From the NCBI GenBank assembly GCA_030374805.1, contig JARGSG010000036.1:496001-560000 (forward strand): DNA of 64,000 nt, in the 5' to 3' direction. This document shows positions 34,095-44,785 of this stretch, piece by piece (position 1 is the first letter of the stretch; every line of letters begins with the position of its first letter). Both the position numbers and the translations under genes were made by a program. This DNA comes from Gracilaria gracilis (lineage: Eukaryota > Rhodophyta > Florideophyceae > Gracilariales > Gracilariaceae). Under the pieces are notes generated by a model, which ran no database searches, had not been told where the DNA came from, and worked only from the letters and a program-made list of their open reading frames with translations.

Positions 34095-36869
34095 TTAGTA
34101 GCCCGCCTCTTCCCTACCATCCACCCCTGTCCCTTCCCTGCGTTCCGCCCGGTGTGCCATCAACCGCCCTAAACTCGCGTCTTCCTGTCTACAGGCCGCT
34201 ATGTAACAATCAAGAACTGTACCTAGTCTCCGTGTTAGTTTTGCCATAAAATAGTCCTCTCTCACAGCTAGGTATATTTTTTCCCTCGATGGTACCCACA
34301 GCCCAACTGTCGCAATTTTTCCAGAGTTTCCCGACACACACCTCGGATCTCCATCCACAAACCCATCGTTCTCAAACTCCTCGGCATGCACCTCCTGTAG
34401 CGATTGCCAGGATATCCCCAGTATTCCTTCAACAGCCCTAGTTAGAGACTTCCCATACAAAGTAGAGAACAAAAGCTGTCTTTGCCCTCCACGTCCCACA
34501 ACCTCGTTCATATTTTTCACCACACAGGCAATCCAGGCGTCAAGTCTTGCAAGGTGCATCACTGTCCCATCCACGTACTGCCGTTCAACGTTACTTTGCC
34601 TCTCCACTGCGTATCCCATATAATCCTCTAACACTGCCACCGTCATCCCATTCTTGAAGTACATATTTTCATCATCAACCTCCCATGGTGGCCCAACCGC
34701 ACGAGACCCGGAATACGCAAGGTCTTCGAACCGGCTCGTTCTTTACGCACACAACTCATTCCCCCCCGCCCTCCTCCCTTCCCATCAGCTTCTCGCGCGC
34801 CTCCCCCATCTGGTGCTTTAGCTCTTCCCATAGCTCAGTCCCCTCAGTAGGTTTCGCACGTTTTCAAATCAAATCATACCCAAGGATGGAGAATAATTTG
34901 TCGCGAGCCACCCGCTCCGCACCCCAATCACATCGCTTAATGTCTGCTTCATCCGCTGCCTCAGACACTTGTTCGCACGCAAATTATCCACACACTTCTG
35001 TTTCTTTCCCGCTTCTCGTATCGTCTCCCAAGTATCTCTCACTATTTTCGTCTCCGCCACATACCTCAACAACACATCACTTCCTCCCTCCGTTGACGGC
35101 CTATACGCCCTCATCTTTTATGCCCCTTGATACGGCCACCGAGGTACCATCTCCTTCTCCCCAACCACAAATATGCTGCCCTCCCTACTTTCTCCCACCG
35201 TCTCACTCCTGTTCTTCTAGCTCCTACCAACGTTCTCCGTGTCAAAACAGAGTTCTGACGCCTCCAACTTTGCATAGTGGAGAATCTTATCATATACAGC
35301 CCTTGCAAATCCGTAAAAACATTCTGGCTCCTCTATATGATGTTTTCGACGCCTTTTCACTTCCTTCCCACACCACACCCCCTTCGCTTTCTACCATTCA
35401 CAGCCTCCCTTAAACTTTCAATCAACACATTTTGCTGCTTCAGCTCGTCTATCACCCGTTCCAATTCTTTCTGCGTGAGCTTCAAACTCACCATCATGGT
35501 ATAGTGATCCACCTTCATATTTCCCAGCTTCCCCTTTCAACGAATTCACCCTCTCAACCATTGCGGACCTTGGCAACAAGCGTGAGTTCTCTTCATCTCC
35601 TTCTGCTATTCCTGTAGTTCCCATTTCCCCTGCTCCGTTTCTCTCTCCACAATCCCCAGAATCTTCGACTCCTGCTTCATGCACATCGTTCTCAATCAGA
35701 ACGGCATTATGCCTCACACGTATTCCTTCAGGCGTTAGTACCGCGGTTTCCACCAAGTTCCCTCCAGTTCTATGCCTGTTTCCGACAACGACATCTTCTA
35801 CTTCGAATACCCTCTCATCCTCTTGTATATTGTCTCTCACATTTTCAATCACTGATCCACCACTGCTACGTCCTACAACTCTAGCGGGCAAATTGTCTCG
35901 GAGCCATTCCATCCTCTCCACATTGGCGTGGCTCCTCATTTCATCGCCCACACGCCCAATTCGCCTCCCACTGTCCTCTGCGTTTCCATGCTCCCTCATA
36001 TGCCTCATACCCCCCACTTCCTCTTTCTCCCGCATCGCAGTATGTTGCGGTCCACCAGTTCTTTCTCTGCCCACCATTCGATTCCTCCTGACACCAACCA
36101 CAAGCTCCATGCCCTCGTTCTTCGCCTCCTGAACGCCTCCTCCTACTTCTCTTTCGCGACCCCTCCCCTCCCGAACGCCAACCCCAGGCACTCTCTCTAT
36201 CTCCTTCCATCGAATACCACGGCTAACTATCCCAATAGTATTTCTTGCTATCTTCCTTCCCTCCCCCCCACTGCGAAACTTCCTCCCCTTCTCTATGACA
36301 TCCCCACACTCGCCTTCTTCTACAACTTGCGTGGAGTCATCGCCCCTTCGCCGCCCACCTCTACCCCTACCGCCCCGCATATCATCCCCCTGCCTTCCTC
36401 CCATCTCTCCCCTACTTTCCCTTCCTTTATTTCCCATCTCATGTGGAAGCGGAGTAGCTTGTGTTACCAAAGCACTTACCGTTCGCTCGGTTCGCTCCGT
36501 TTGCTCGGTTCGCTCTGTTTGCTCGGTGCGCTCGGGTCGCTCGGTTCGCTCGGTTCGCTCGGTTCGCTCGGTTCGCTTGGTTCGATCGATTCGCTCGGTT
36601 CACTCGGATCGCTCCAAAGGTTGGCCTCCATCACGTCTCCCCGTGTTCTTCCTACCTTTCCCACGTAATCAGCTTCGAGGAGCGCGCGAACTACGCCCAA
36701 TACCGCCCCCGCCATTTTCTACATCGCCACATCGAGGCGCACGCGTAGTACTACCCAAGCCATCCTCGCGACCGCGACCTACCACCTCTGCACGCGTTCG
36801 CCCTTTTGAAGCGCGCCCGCTTACATCCTCCACATTCGCATTCGCACTTCTCGTTTTACGTTTCCCCAT
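34095..36869 (-). pseudogene. Unrecognised X1 gene with coiled coil (decayed)
   Basis: ATG at 36869 (MGKRKTRSANANVED) or at 36470 starts a basic, low-complexity N-terminus. A long polar region rich in Arg, Gly, Glu and Val follows. A frame change near 35530 reveals a coiled coil (KLTQKELERVIDELKQQN, then VLIESLREA). Downstream the original frame has ETKIVRDTWETIREAGKK and, after further stops, a compact C-terminal piece from 34664 (LARLDAWIACVVKNMNEVV, LLFSTLYGKSLTRAVEGILG) ending at 34095. At least four stops occur. I cannot name a family. It converges tail to tail with the transposase gene. Confidence 0.45.
36480..36612. repeat. Nine-base tandem repeat (CGGTTCGCT)n
   Basis: About fourteen imperfect copies of CGGTTCGCT stand head to tail. 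Because the unit is a multiple of three, every frame is open and gives simple repeats (for example Ser-Glu-Pro on the minus strand), so the long frames here are not evidence of protein. It lies inside the N-terminal part of the unrecognised minus-strand gene. Confidence 0.85.
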
Positions 36870-37355
36870 ATGAAATTGGACGACGATGCGCCTGGCGGTG
36901 CGCTCTAGATGTTGTCGCCGCTCGCCGCTCGAGGTGTTCGCCGCTCGACGTGATCGCAGGTCTCCCGTGAAACGCGCACCTTCACTCGACGTGTGGTAGA
37001 AATATCGCACCGTTTTAGTACTTTTCGGAATCACTTTCCGAAAATTGGCACGGAAATTTTCCTTCCTGTACGAAACCTCACTGCCAAAAACTGTTACACT
37101 TTCACATGATATCACATGTACTCCGTATCTTCTATTCTATGTACTTGAACGTCAACCCACTCCCCCGAATCCTATCCCCATTTTGTTCACGTCATTGGAT
37201 GAATAAATTGACGACACCCACTCACTTGGGGGAGTTCTCGTCCTCCCGTGTGGAACACGAGAGTTGGAGAGAAAGCGTAATAAAATGTACACAATTCGAT
37301 TTTACACATACTACGGTACACCTTTCGGTTCTATAAGTCATAAATCAATTGAGCT
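36870..37355. other. X1 intergenic segment
   Basis: It lies between the unrecognised minus-strand gene and the end of the SET-domain frame. No coding sequence is evident. It should include the promoter of the gene starting at 36869 and the 3' end of the SET/methyltransferase transcript. Confidence 0.4.
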
Positions 37356-38091
37356 CTATTCGATTACTACAGGATTCGAAGACGTACCCCATGTGTATTC
37401 CATTCCATAATCTGCAAACAACTCTTCTCCCACTTCTACAACCCGAAGTGCCCGGACGGGAAGCATTCGGTATTCTCTTAATTGCAGTGGAGTTCGCCCA
37501 GTTCCTGGGGTTCGAATCACCGCCACATCGGCAGTCCGTCGCTGCTTCAAGGCATCCTTCACTGCATCCCTATCTTTATCCCCTTCCATATATTTTGGGT
37601 CGATAATTGTTCCACCCAACAAAAATGGAGTGGGGACAATCCATACAGGGCTTGTAGGTACTTCTCGTCTCCTTTCCGGGAGTTTGGAATACCTCGCCTC
37701 GCAGGCTAATCTCCATCGCATAAGTTCGAAAACGTGCGGCGGCGGCTCCCAACAACCCTTCCCCATACTTCTTGTGTACCTCCTTCCTCTTCGTTAAGTC
37801 ATGATACACTAGAGTTCCGTAAAAGACGCATACCTCTTCGTTCTTCATGAAATGGCGCTTGGTAAACACTCCCACTCCTGCGTCATGGTGACAAATCAAC
37901 GACTTCCCAATGCGACAACCACACATAGTGGCCTCCAGTGCCAACATCGCGTTCCAATCCAGGAGACTTCTCTTCCCTTGCAACGTTTTCGGCCACTCAT
38001 GCAGCGCTTTGCGCCTGCTGATCATGGCCATGCCCTCCTCCGGCGACATCGATGCCAGGAAGTCTACAATATACGGTGGGAACTTCTGATA
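37356..38091 (-). pseudogene. SET-domain region, probably fused in frame to the DNA methyltransferase
   Basis: It follows the methyltransferase in the same frame after a TAG at 38092-38094 (IVDFLASMSPEEG). The SET N-terminal block is HHDAGVGVFTKRHFMKNEEV, then FYGTLVYHDL. After a frame change near 37620 comes IDPKYMEGDKDRDAVK, then MLPVRALRVVEVGEELFADYG and MEYTW, the GEEL...YG...Y end of SET domains. The NHxC motif that binds the cofactor is not seen at the usual place (KQRRTADVAVIR instead), so the lysine methyltransferase activity is doubtful even apart from the break. SET proteins methylate histone or other lysines. In X1 it sits with a DNA methyltransferase, suggesting a joint chromatin role. 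Confidence 0.75.
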
Positions 38092-40488
38092 CTATGGGAA
38101 GCCGGATGGGGCCTTCCATGATCGTGAAGGACGAGCGTTCCACTTGGGAAATAAGTACATCACGCGATTCACAGAGTTTCGGACCTCCTGCGTAATTTGA
38201 ATGTCCGTCTCATTACCGCGCATGCACATCGCGAACTGAACAATGGCGGCGTGCCTAGCATGAGCAAAACAGTCGGGGTCCGGCTCACAACCAATAAACT
38301 TCCGATGAAGTTGTAACTCCATGCATGCCATGGCAGTCGAGAAAGATCCCGCGAACAAGTCCACCACTGTATCACCTGGCTGCGAAAATCTGCTGATCAG
38401 CTCCTTCAACAACGCCCAAGGTTTTTGTTCCGACTTCACCTTTTGCAACATGTAGCCCCCACCCTCCTTCTTTCTTTTCCATTGAAGAGTCTCCCCATTG
38501 GACATGGGCGGTACCTGGTAAATAACACTGTGGTACCCTGGATACCTCGACTGCACGTAGTTGAAGTTCTCATAGTTCACCATCGCATGCTGCTGTGCAT
38601 AATTGAGGCCACTTCGAATACCATGTATCGCATACTCCATGGCAGGGAACAAGGAGCAAGACCTGCGTCCCGGGTTTCGCATGGGTTTGCCTTGCGACCG
38701 TAAAAAATGAATTGGGACCGGGTCCACAACAAACGATCGCCTCGGAACCCCTTGCTCGTACTTTGCTCCAATAAAGGAAAGCACCTTCGTCCACTGGTTC
38801 ACCTGTTCCAATGCGCAGAAGATAACAAAATGACCCACCGGACGTAACAGCTTTGATATAAGCTTTGCCGCTTTCTTCATATGCTCAGCGCTCAGCATAT
38901 CGTACCAACAGTTCTTTCGGTTCTTATCGGCCCTTATGTTGTACGATGGGTCCATAAGAACCACCTGAACTTTCCACAATGGAGAGACTCCGTTGTTTCG
39001 CAGAGTCTCTTCCGTTTCCACCATATCCTCGAGACCGCAATTATACATTCGAAATTATTTCTCCATCTCCACTTCACAACGTTGGAATGCCATTATATCG
39101 TCCAAAGAGGAAATGGCAGGAGGAGGCTGTATGTCAGCGTCGGACGACTGTTCAACAACGTCTTCATTCCCATTCTCATCCACTACATCCATTCCACTTC
39201 CGCCATCTCCATCCCCTCCTTGTTTCTCCTTCAATGGATTCCCCCTTTCCAACTGCTCATCGTCATCGTCATGAATTTCGATGGCAGGCTCCGGTTTTGA
39301 TATCGACATGAGAGGTATATCAGGGACCATGAGTGTTTCTTTGATTCTCAAAGGGCTTATTGTTTCCAAGATGGAGGACATAAGCGAGTTAGAGAAACAA
39401 TCAAATTTCTGAGCAAACGCTCTTGACGGGTCCCTGTGAAACGTCTTTAGAACGGCCCATCGTCCAGATTCTGATATTTTTTACAACTGCTCGTTCACAA
39501 AAACCTTGTTCATATCAGAAATGAACTTTTTCGCAAGCGTTCGGAGGGCCACATCAATTTCCTGCGGAAGATTCCATGCCCACGGTTGTACCTCGTCTTC
39601 CCGAAGAGTTTGCGTGTTGCTCGGTCGCAAGCGATGGTCGTTTTCCTTGTGCAGGAACCCCTCGGATCGCGTTTCAATGGGTTTAAACTGCATGTCATCG
39701 TAGACGAGCAAGAACAAAGGGAGAACCATGACCTCAGCGCTAGGGAATCCCAGAAATTGGGAGAAACAATCTCAGGCCTTTGTTACCAGCTGCACACCAA
39801 AACCCGCACGCTGAGCTTGGAGATTTTGCGATATTTGCACATTCCCAAAAGGGGTGGAATATCCCTTCTTCCTTTTACGCCTCTTATGGCTCCGAAGGCG
39901 CTTTTCCATAAATACGGTTTGAATAAGGGAGAGAAAGAGAACTCTTCGGAAATGTGTAGCGATGCTCGTACCGAAAGGGGGACCTATCCGGCCCACTCGC
40001 CTGGGAGCTATAATCATGGACTTGAAGAATTCTGTTAACGTCACATTCTTCAGTATTCCTTTAAACTCCACTCTGGTACACGCATTCCAAAAATCCCTCA
40101 CACGCCTGTCTCTGTCTCCGTCCATGATGTCAAGCAACTTCGTCGACAGATACAGATGACGGTACGATCCCTTCCCGCACACAGCCTCGAGCTCATCGTC
40201 GCTGTATGAAGGGTGAGTGGGTCCGAGAAGGATAGAGAAGTACTTTTTGGCAACGTCTAGGACAATGCGATTCTTGATGATATATTGAACGAATTCGCTG
40301 TGTCCCAATTTCCTAGGTTCGTCTACCTCTCGCATTGTCGACGCATAGTGATCACGAATGGCGAGACACGCGGTGAGAAGCTCATCCATAGAACCGAACA
40401 TTTTTCCAACCTTCATGTCGGATGTCGGAGGTGCCGGTGACGGTGACGTAGACTTGGATGTGGTTGCGGCAGCCATTTTAAACACCAA
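38092..40488 (-). pseudogene. Beta-class N6/N4 DNA methyltransferase with long N-terminal extension
   Basis: One frame runs from ATG at 40488 to 38092, broken by TGA (39772), TAA (39481) and TAA (39055). The last 318 codons form a bacterial-type MTase: catalytic motif IV LMDPSYNIRADKN comes first, the SAM motif later (EQKPWALLKELISRFSQPGD, then TVVDLFAGSFSTAMAC and KFIGCEPDPDCF). Motif IV before motif I is the permuted beta order of the N6/N4 family (CcrM-like). The DPPY signature is DPSY, closer to adenine than cytosine enzymes. The 480-residue N-terminal part (MDELLTACLAIRDHYAST, VEFKGILKNVTLTEFFKSM) and an acidic linker (EIHDDDDEQLERG) are unrecognised. Such enzymes methylate DNA bases with SAM; eukaryotic examples are rare captures from bacteria. 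Confidence 0.85.
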
Positions 40489-40852
40489 CGGGGGGCTGTA
40501 TTATGAATACGGAAGGAGAACGGGAGCGGTCGTGAGAAAGCAGATGATTGACGTCGGCAGCGGACGGCGAGGGCGAGCGAACGGAAGCTGACGAGAGACG
40601 GCAGCGAACGAGAAATGATTGCGGATGGTAGATGGGAGCGGACGGCAGGCGGCTGCGGAATTAGCGATGTGAAGGAGGAATTCAGAGGCTAAAACGGTAC
40701 CAGAACTCTAAAGTAGAGAAGTAGAAGTAAACTGGGCCATGTTAGGAGAACTTATGCGGTGATAAACAGTTATAAGAGAAGGCAGGGATGGAAGGGGGGT
40801 GCGGTAATTCCTAGATATGGAAGTATAGGCAAAGTTATAACTTACGGCTCTC
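40489..40852. other. Region upstream of the methyltransferase frame
   Basis: GA-rich non-coding DNA directly before the ATG at 40488. It probably holds its promoter; no specific element is recognised. Confidence 0.35.
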
Positions 40853-40935
40853 CAAACAGCGGTCCGCGGTGCAGTGGCGCTCCATCACGGCTCCGATGAA
40901 GTGCCACTCGAGTTCGGTCCGCTTTCCATGCGCCG
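40853..40935. repeat. Foldback palindromic repeat, degenerate single copy
   Basis: The arms CAGCGGTCCG and CGGTCCGCTTTCC enclose GTGGCGCTCCATCACGGCTCCGATGAAGTGCCAC-like sequence (key arms GTGGCGCT and GATGAAGTGCCAC). It is a diverged member of the family seen at 42083, 54267, 61486 and 63165. Confidence 0.7.
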
Positions 40936-40956
40936 GGGGAGAAAAAGTAAAAAAAA

Positions 40957-41295
40957 TTAATTTCCACCTGGACAGCGGCCCCCTCGCGACTGACGCTTGT
41001 TTGTAATGTGACGCTGCGTGTTCTTAAGCACCTTCGCTCTCCTGCCAACTCCCTGGGTAAGCACAACGCTCTGTACCTCCCCGTTACGGTTTCCTGGGAT
41101 CTCCTCTTCTCTTGCAACAACCAAGTGGTCCTCTCGGTTGTGACAGAAGAAAAAAAGATCGCCGGAAATTGTTAAAGCGAAGTGCTCTTTCCGTCCTTGT
41201 TCTGTTGCGCGGACGTAGTGGCACACTAGGAACGTTCCACAATCTTGTTCGTTTTCTGTGAATCGTACTAACTGGCGTACTCTTCTATTTTCCAT
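40957..41295 (-). CDS. Small protein related to the N-terminus of the ParB-like gene
   Basis: A 112-codon frame starting MENRRVRQLVRFTENEQD. The stretch CGTFLVCHYVRATEQG followed by FALTISGDLFFFCHNREDH and LVVAREEE can be aligned by eye with residues 90-165 of the plus-strand frame starting at 42845 (VGTVAVSGVGPAGGTG, YSLHGHLLSS, DEDLVVIRKT). It may be a small beta-rich domain present twice in X1. The C-terminal 20 residues run into the foldback repeat and are probably not original. Function unknown. Confidence 0.45.
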   Translation of the reverse strand: MENRRVRQLVRFTENEQDCGTFLVCHYVRATEQGRKEHFALTISGDLFFFCHNREDHLVVAREEEIPGNRNGEVQSVVLTQGVGRRAKVLKNTQRHITNKRQSRGGRCPGGN

Positions 41296-41359
41296 GCTAT
41301 TGCGTATTCAAGCCAGAGTCTCCGGACACAGTGTATGCCGCTTCTGCATCCTTGCTTTA

Positions 41360-41815
41360 CTGAGAACATTCGGAAGTGGTTGACCTTGCCGTGATGGTCG
41401 AGTATGATTATTTGAGTTGTTCAACTCATGTAATCGGCTTTGGCTCTGACAGCCAGCTCAATCACCGTCGGACTGTGGTTATTTATTAGACCGACTAGAT
41501 TAGACTGCGTTAGCTCGAACTATCGGAAGTGGTTGAGCTACCGGCGATGGTAGACTACGATTACATGAGTTGTTCAGCTCATATAATCGTGTTTAGGCAT
41601 TACTGATATTTCAATCACTGAAGAAGAATAGTCCCCAATATAGTCACTAGAAGAATGTCGTGGCCAGTGATGAGTTCTTCTTCTCCGACAACCACATAAT
41701 GCTCGTGGTTGTCGCAAAAGGGGTATTCATTATCGGTCACGACCTTGGGCGCAATAGGAAAATCTATATCATATAAAGTTAGAGAAGGTAGTCGGTAGAA
41801 CTACCTTCTTCGATT
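41360..41815. repeat. Hairpin-rich region between divergent X1 operon-like gene sets
   Basis: Two diverged direct copies of a segment of about 70 bp (41370-41436 and 41523-41590) begin CGGAAGTGGTTGA and each contain a palindrome (TGAGTTGTTCAACTCA and ATGAGTTGTTCAGCTCAT). Further inverted repeats follow: GACAACCAC with GTGGTTGTC (41688-41714), and GAAGGTAGTC with ACTACCTTC (41783-41810). It lies between minus-strand genes to the left and plus-strand genes to the right. Possible roles are a bidirectional promoter, a binding site for the ParB-like protein, or a decayed small element. Confidence 0.6.
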
Positions 41816-42082
41816 TGATAGGATGTAAAGTTTCTGATATAGCGCATATTCTGCCAGATCGATGTGATGTATTATTTGTTTTGTTTCATACATGACCAAC
41901 AAGCTCCGAACTACCTCTATTCTAAACTGTTCTCTGTGCTTATGAAGAGCAATTTTTATTGCTTTCCAACAAACTCACCGAACGACAGTCATATGATTTG
42001 ACGCCTTTACGTCCTCCCGTCATTATAAGAAGATGGAGGGCTTTAAATATCCATAAAACAATCATAAGTGAAATGTCCTCGT

Positions 42083-42632
42083 CGACAGCGGTCCGAGGTG
42101 TCGTCCAGCTTCATCGGCCACGGCGCGTGGACTGCGGTCTGGGGTATCTTCCATCTTCATCGGCCACGACGCGTGGACAGCGGTCCGGGGTGGAGTGGCG
42201 CTTCATCACGGCACTGATGAAGCGCCACACCACCCAGAACCGCTGTCCATGCGCCCAAATTATTTTTTTGCCGTCGACAGCCGTCCAGGGAGTCGCCCAG
42301 CTTCATCCGCCACGGGGCGTGCACAGTGGCCCGGGCTGGAGTCCAGCTTCATCGGCCACGGCGCATGGACAGCGGTCCGGGGTGGTGTAGCGCTTCATCA
42401 TGGCACTGATGAAGCGCCACACCCCCTCGGACCGCTGTCCGAAAAATTAAATATTTTTTTGCAATGGACAGCCGTCCCGGGTGTTGTCCAACTTCTTCCG
42501 CCACAGCACGTGGATAGCCGTCCGAGGTGTCGTCCAACTTCATCGGCCACTGCGCATGGACAGCGGTCTGGGGGTGGTGTGGCGCTTCATCAGGGCACTG
42601 ATGAAGCGCCACACCACCCCGGACCCCTGTCC
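42083..42632. repeat. Array of three composite foldback repeats (period about 191 bp)
   Basis: Each unit has a half-repeat (GACAGCGGTCC...CAGCTTCATCGGCCACGGCGCGTG) followed by a full palindrome with arms GTGGCGCTTCATCA and TGATGAAGCGCCAC and outer arms GGACAGCGGTCC and GGACCGCTGTCC. Units begin near 42083, 42274 and 42465. No coding potential; long open frames across it are repeat artefacts. Confidence 0.85.
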
Positions 42633-42844
42633 ATGCAGAAAACTTAACGGACGCAATTTTTTTTTTCCTTCAAAACTGGGTTCCTTTATTCTATAGCTAC
42701 ACGTACGTAGTAGTTTTGACGATCATGTAACTTTCTAAATAAAGCTATAGTGAATTCTAAAACGTGAAATACGGAACCTCTTGAGTTCAATACTATATTG
42801 AACGGGCGCAGTGTTCGGTCAGGAAGTGAAGGCAACGAACGTGA

Positions 42845-44785
42845 TTGAGAAAGGTATGTCCACTATACGTTCTAGCGAGCATTCTCGACGGTCGTAATCC
42901 GCGTTTCGAATTGTTTGAACCCTTTGTATCCAACATGGCGCCTCTGAACCATAAAAGGGGGCGGGAGTCAGCGCGATCGAAGAGGAACAGCGAGGGGTCA
43001 GAAATGGCGCCGTTTACGCGAGGGAGAGGAAAGACGAAGTTCTCTACGCCTAGTAGGACGACATCGCGTTCCGAGCGAAGAACACCGCGCGCGATGAAGA
43101 AGAAGACGAGTACCGCCGAGCTACATAAGGTAAAGGGTGGCGACTCTGTATCTTTGTTCATCAGCCTTGGAAAGGACAAGAACAGGGTTGAAGTTGGTAC
43201 TGTGGCAGTAAGTGGCGTGGGGCCTGCTGGTGGTACCGGGAAGGGACTCTGCTATTCGCTGCATGGCCATCTTCTAAGCTCCACTGCCTTAAAGGATGAA
43301 GATTTGGTGGTTATCAGGAAGACGAATATTTCAAGTCATCTAGACGCGAAGTAACCTTACCGTTTCCAAGGTCCGGAGGATCCCCCGAGTAAGCTCGCCG
43401 AATTGTTTTCGGCTGGGTTGTATGTCTGGGATACGTCAATGATGGCCTCAATTGAGATTTTGCAGAGTCCCACTTCGCACCCCACTCCGCACCCTGGGGC
43501 CGGGAAGCCGTCCACCTCTCAGCCTGAGAGTGAAGATGTTGAGGAGGTCAAAGAATCGGCTGAACATTTCTCTAAAACCGCCAAACTTCAGTCTCTACCA
43601 ACGAGAGAAAGAAGACGAGAAGTTTCTAAAGGGATGAAAAAACCGGTGGGAGCAATTGAGAGGGTTACCATCGTGGATGACTACGATGAAGATGTTGTGG
43701 AGGTTATTGGGACTACTAAGGCTTTCCTGGGTGGACCTGAGGGGGATTTGTTCGATGAAGGAGATAGAGTTCCGTCGGATGAGGTGTACACCACGCTGCC
43801 GCTACCGGAAATTTCCCTCGCCAGCTATGTTCAGCAGCGGTTGACGACGGATATCGAGATGATTGAAATCCCGAAGAAGACGGTTCGCAGTGTGAACCTG
43901 GCGCACAAGAAGGCCACGAAGATGAAATGCCGCAACTTTGGTTGGCTTTCCTCCGCCGGTTTGATTGCCGTTACAGTTATAGGCGAATTGGATGCGTGTG
44001 ACATCGCTGACGGGAGACTTGTCCTGCCTGTAACACTTATAGACGGATATCACCGATTTCTTGTGTTACAGAACCTGCGTGAGGAACGAGGGAAGTGGGA
44101 GGATATAGTGAAGTCTCTGAATGTTGTGTTATGGAGGAGGAAGTATGGTAATCCGATGGTTATGAATGAAGTGCTAGGACTCGGCAATCTCCTGAACGAG
44201 ATGAGCTCCAATGTTCTGAAGATATCTTTCGTAGACAAACTTCACAGCACGGTGTCCTTCTTTGAAAACATCATTGACGAAAGAGGAGTGGATGTGAGGA
44301 AGGTGACGAAACAGATAGCGGGCGCGTTGAAAAGAAGTGGGGTTATCGGGGACTATAGTATGGCTCACTTGAATCGCTATGCGGCACTGGCTCTGAAGTT
44401 TTTGCAAAGCGAGAGGCTCCTCCAATTCTTTAAGAAGGTGTGTGAGGAGGGGCCGCCGCTGACGCTCACACATGTGTCCAGTGACCTCCTTATGGGACTC
44501 GCAGATGGGGAATTCCGTTTCGTCGTCCGTTGCTTGCAATGGCATGTGCGACTGAGAATGTTCTCTGCAGGGAGGACGGGCCATTTCGAGGATATGAGGA
44601 AGCACTTCTTTCAGTTTGCAACTGGTATGTATAAGCTTTGCGACATGACTGCCAAGAGGAAGAAGATGACAGTTGAGGAAGAGATGCAGACGGTTCTCAA
44701 AATTGGAGGAAAGGGGGTATCTGTCTCGGAATATCTCGGGAAGCAAACAGCCAAAATGGAGCTCGCGGGAGCAAAACGTTTTTAG
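42845..44785 (+). pseudogene. ParB-like domain protein (N-terminal part of a larger fused frame)
   Basis: The likely ATG is at 42935 (MAPLNHKRGRESARSK), giving a basic N-terminus, then the small domain also seen at 41295-40957. A TAA at 43352-43354 interrupts, and the same frame continues to a TAG at 44783. The core resembles ParB/sulfiredoxin-fold N-terminal domains: IPKKTVRSVNLAHKK, WLSSAGLIAVTVIGELD, VTLIDGYHRFLVLQNL (compare vIDGhHRl.AL), then a region with NLLNEMSSNVLKISFVDKL and a helical part (VTKQIAGALKRSGVI). ParB proteins bind centromere-like DNA or act as nucleases or CTPases; phage relatives travel with DNA methyltransferases. The frame continues into the oxygenase-like part. Confidence 0.65.

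Noticed and set aside
35928-36668. Plus-strand frames ending in Leu-Gly-Ser or Arg-Ser-Val repeats
   Set aside because: They are translations of the nine-base tandem repeat, open in every frame, with no other protein-like feature.
42385-42420. Possible hammerhead ribozyme (CTGATGA in the palindrome)
   Set aside because: The GAAA half of the core and the three-stem layout are absent; CTGATGA comes from the palindrome arm.
42195-42647. A 150-codon frame with repeated peptides (HHGTDEAPHH type)
   Set aside because: Arises from the foldback array; the period is that of the DNA repeat.
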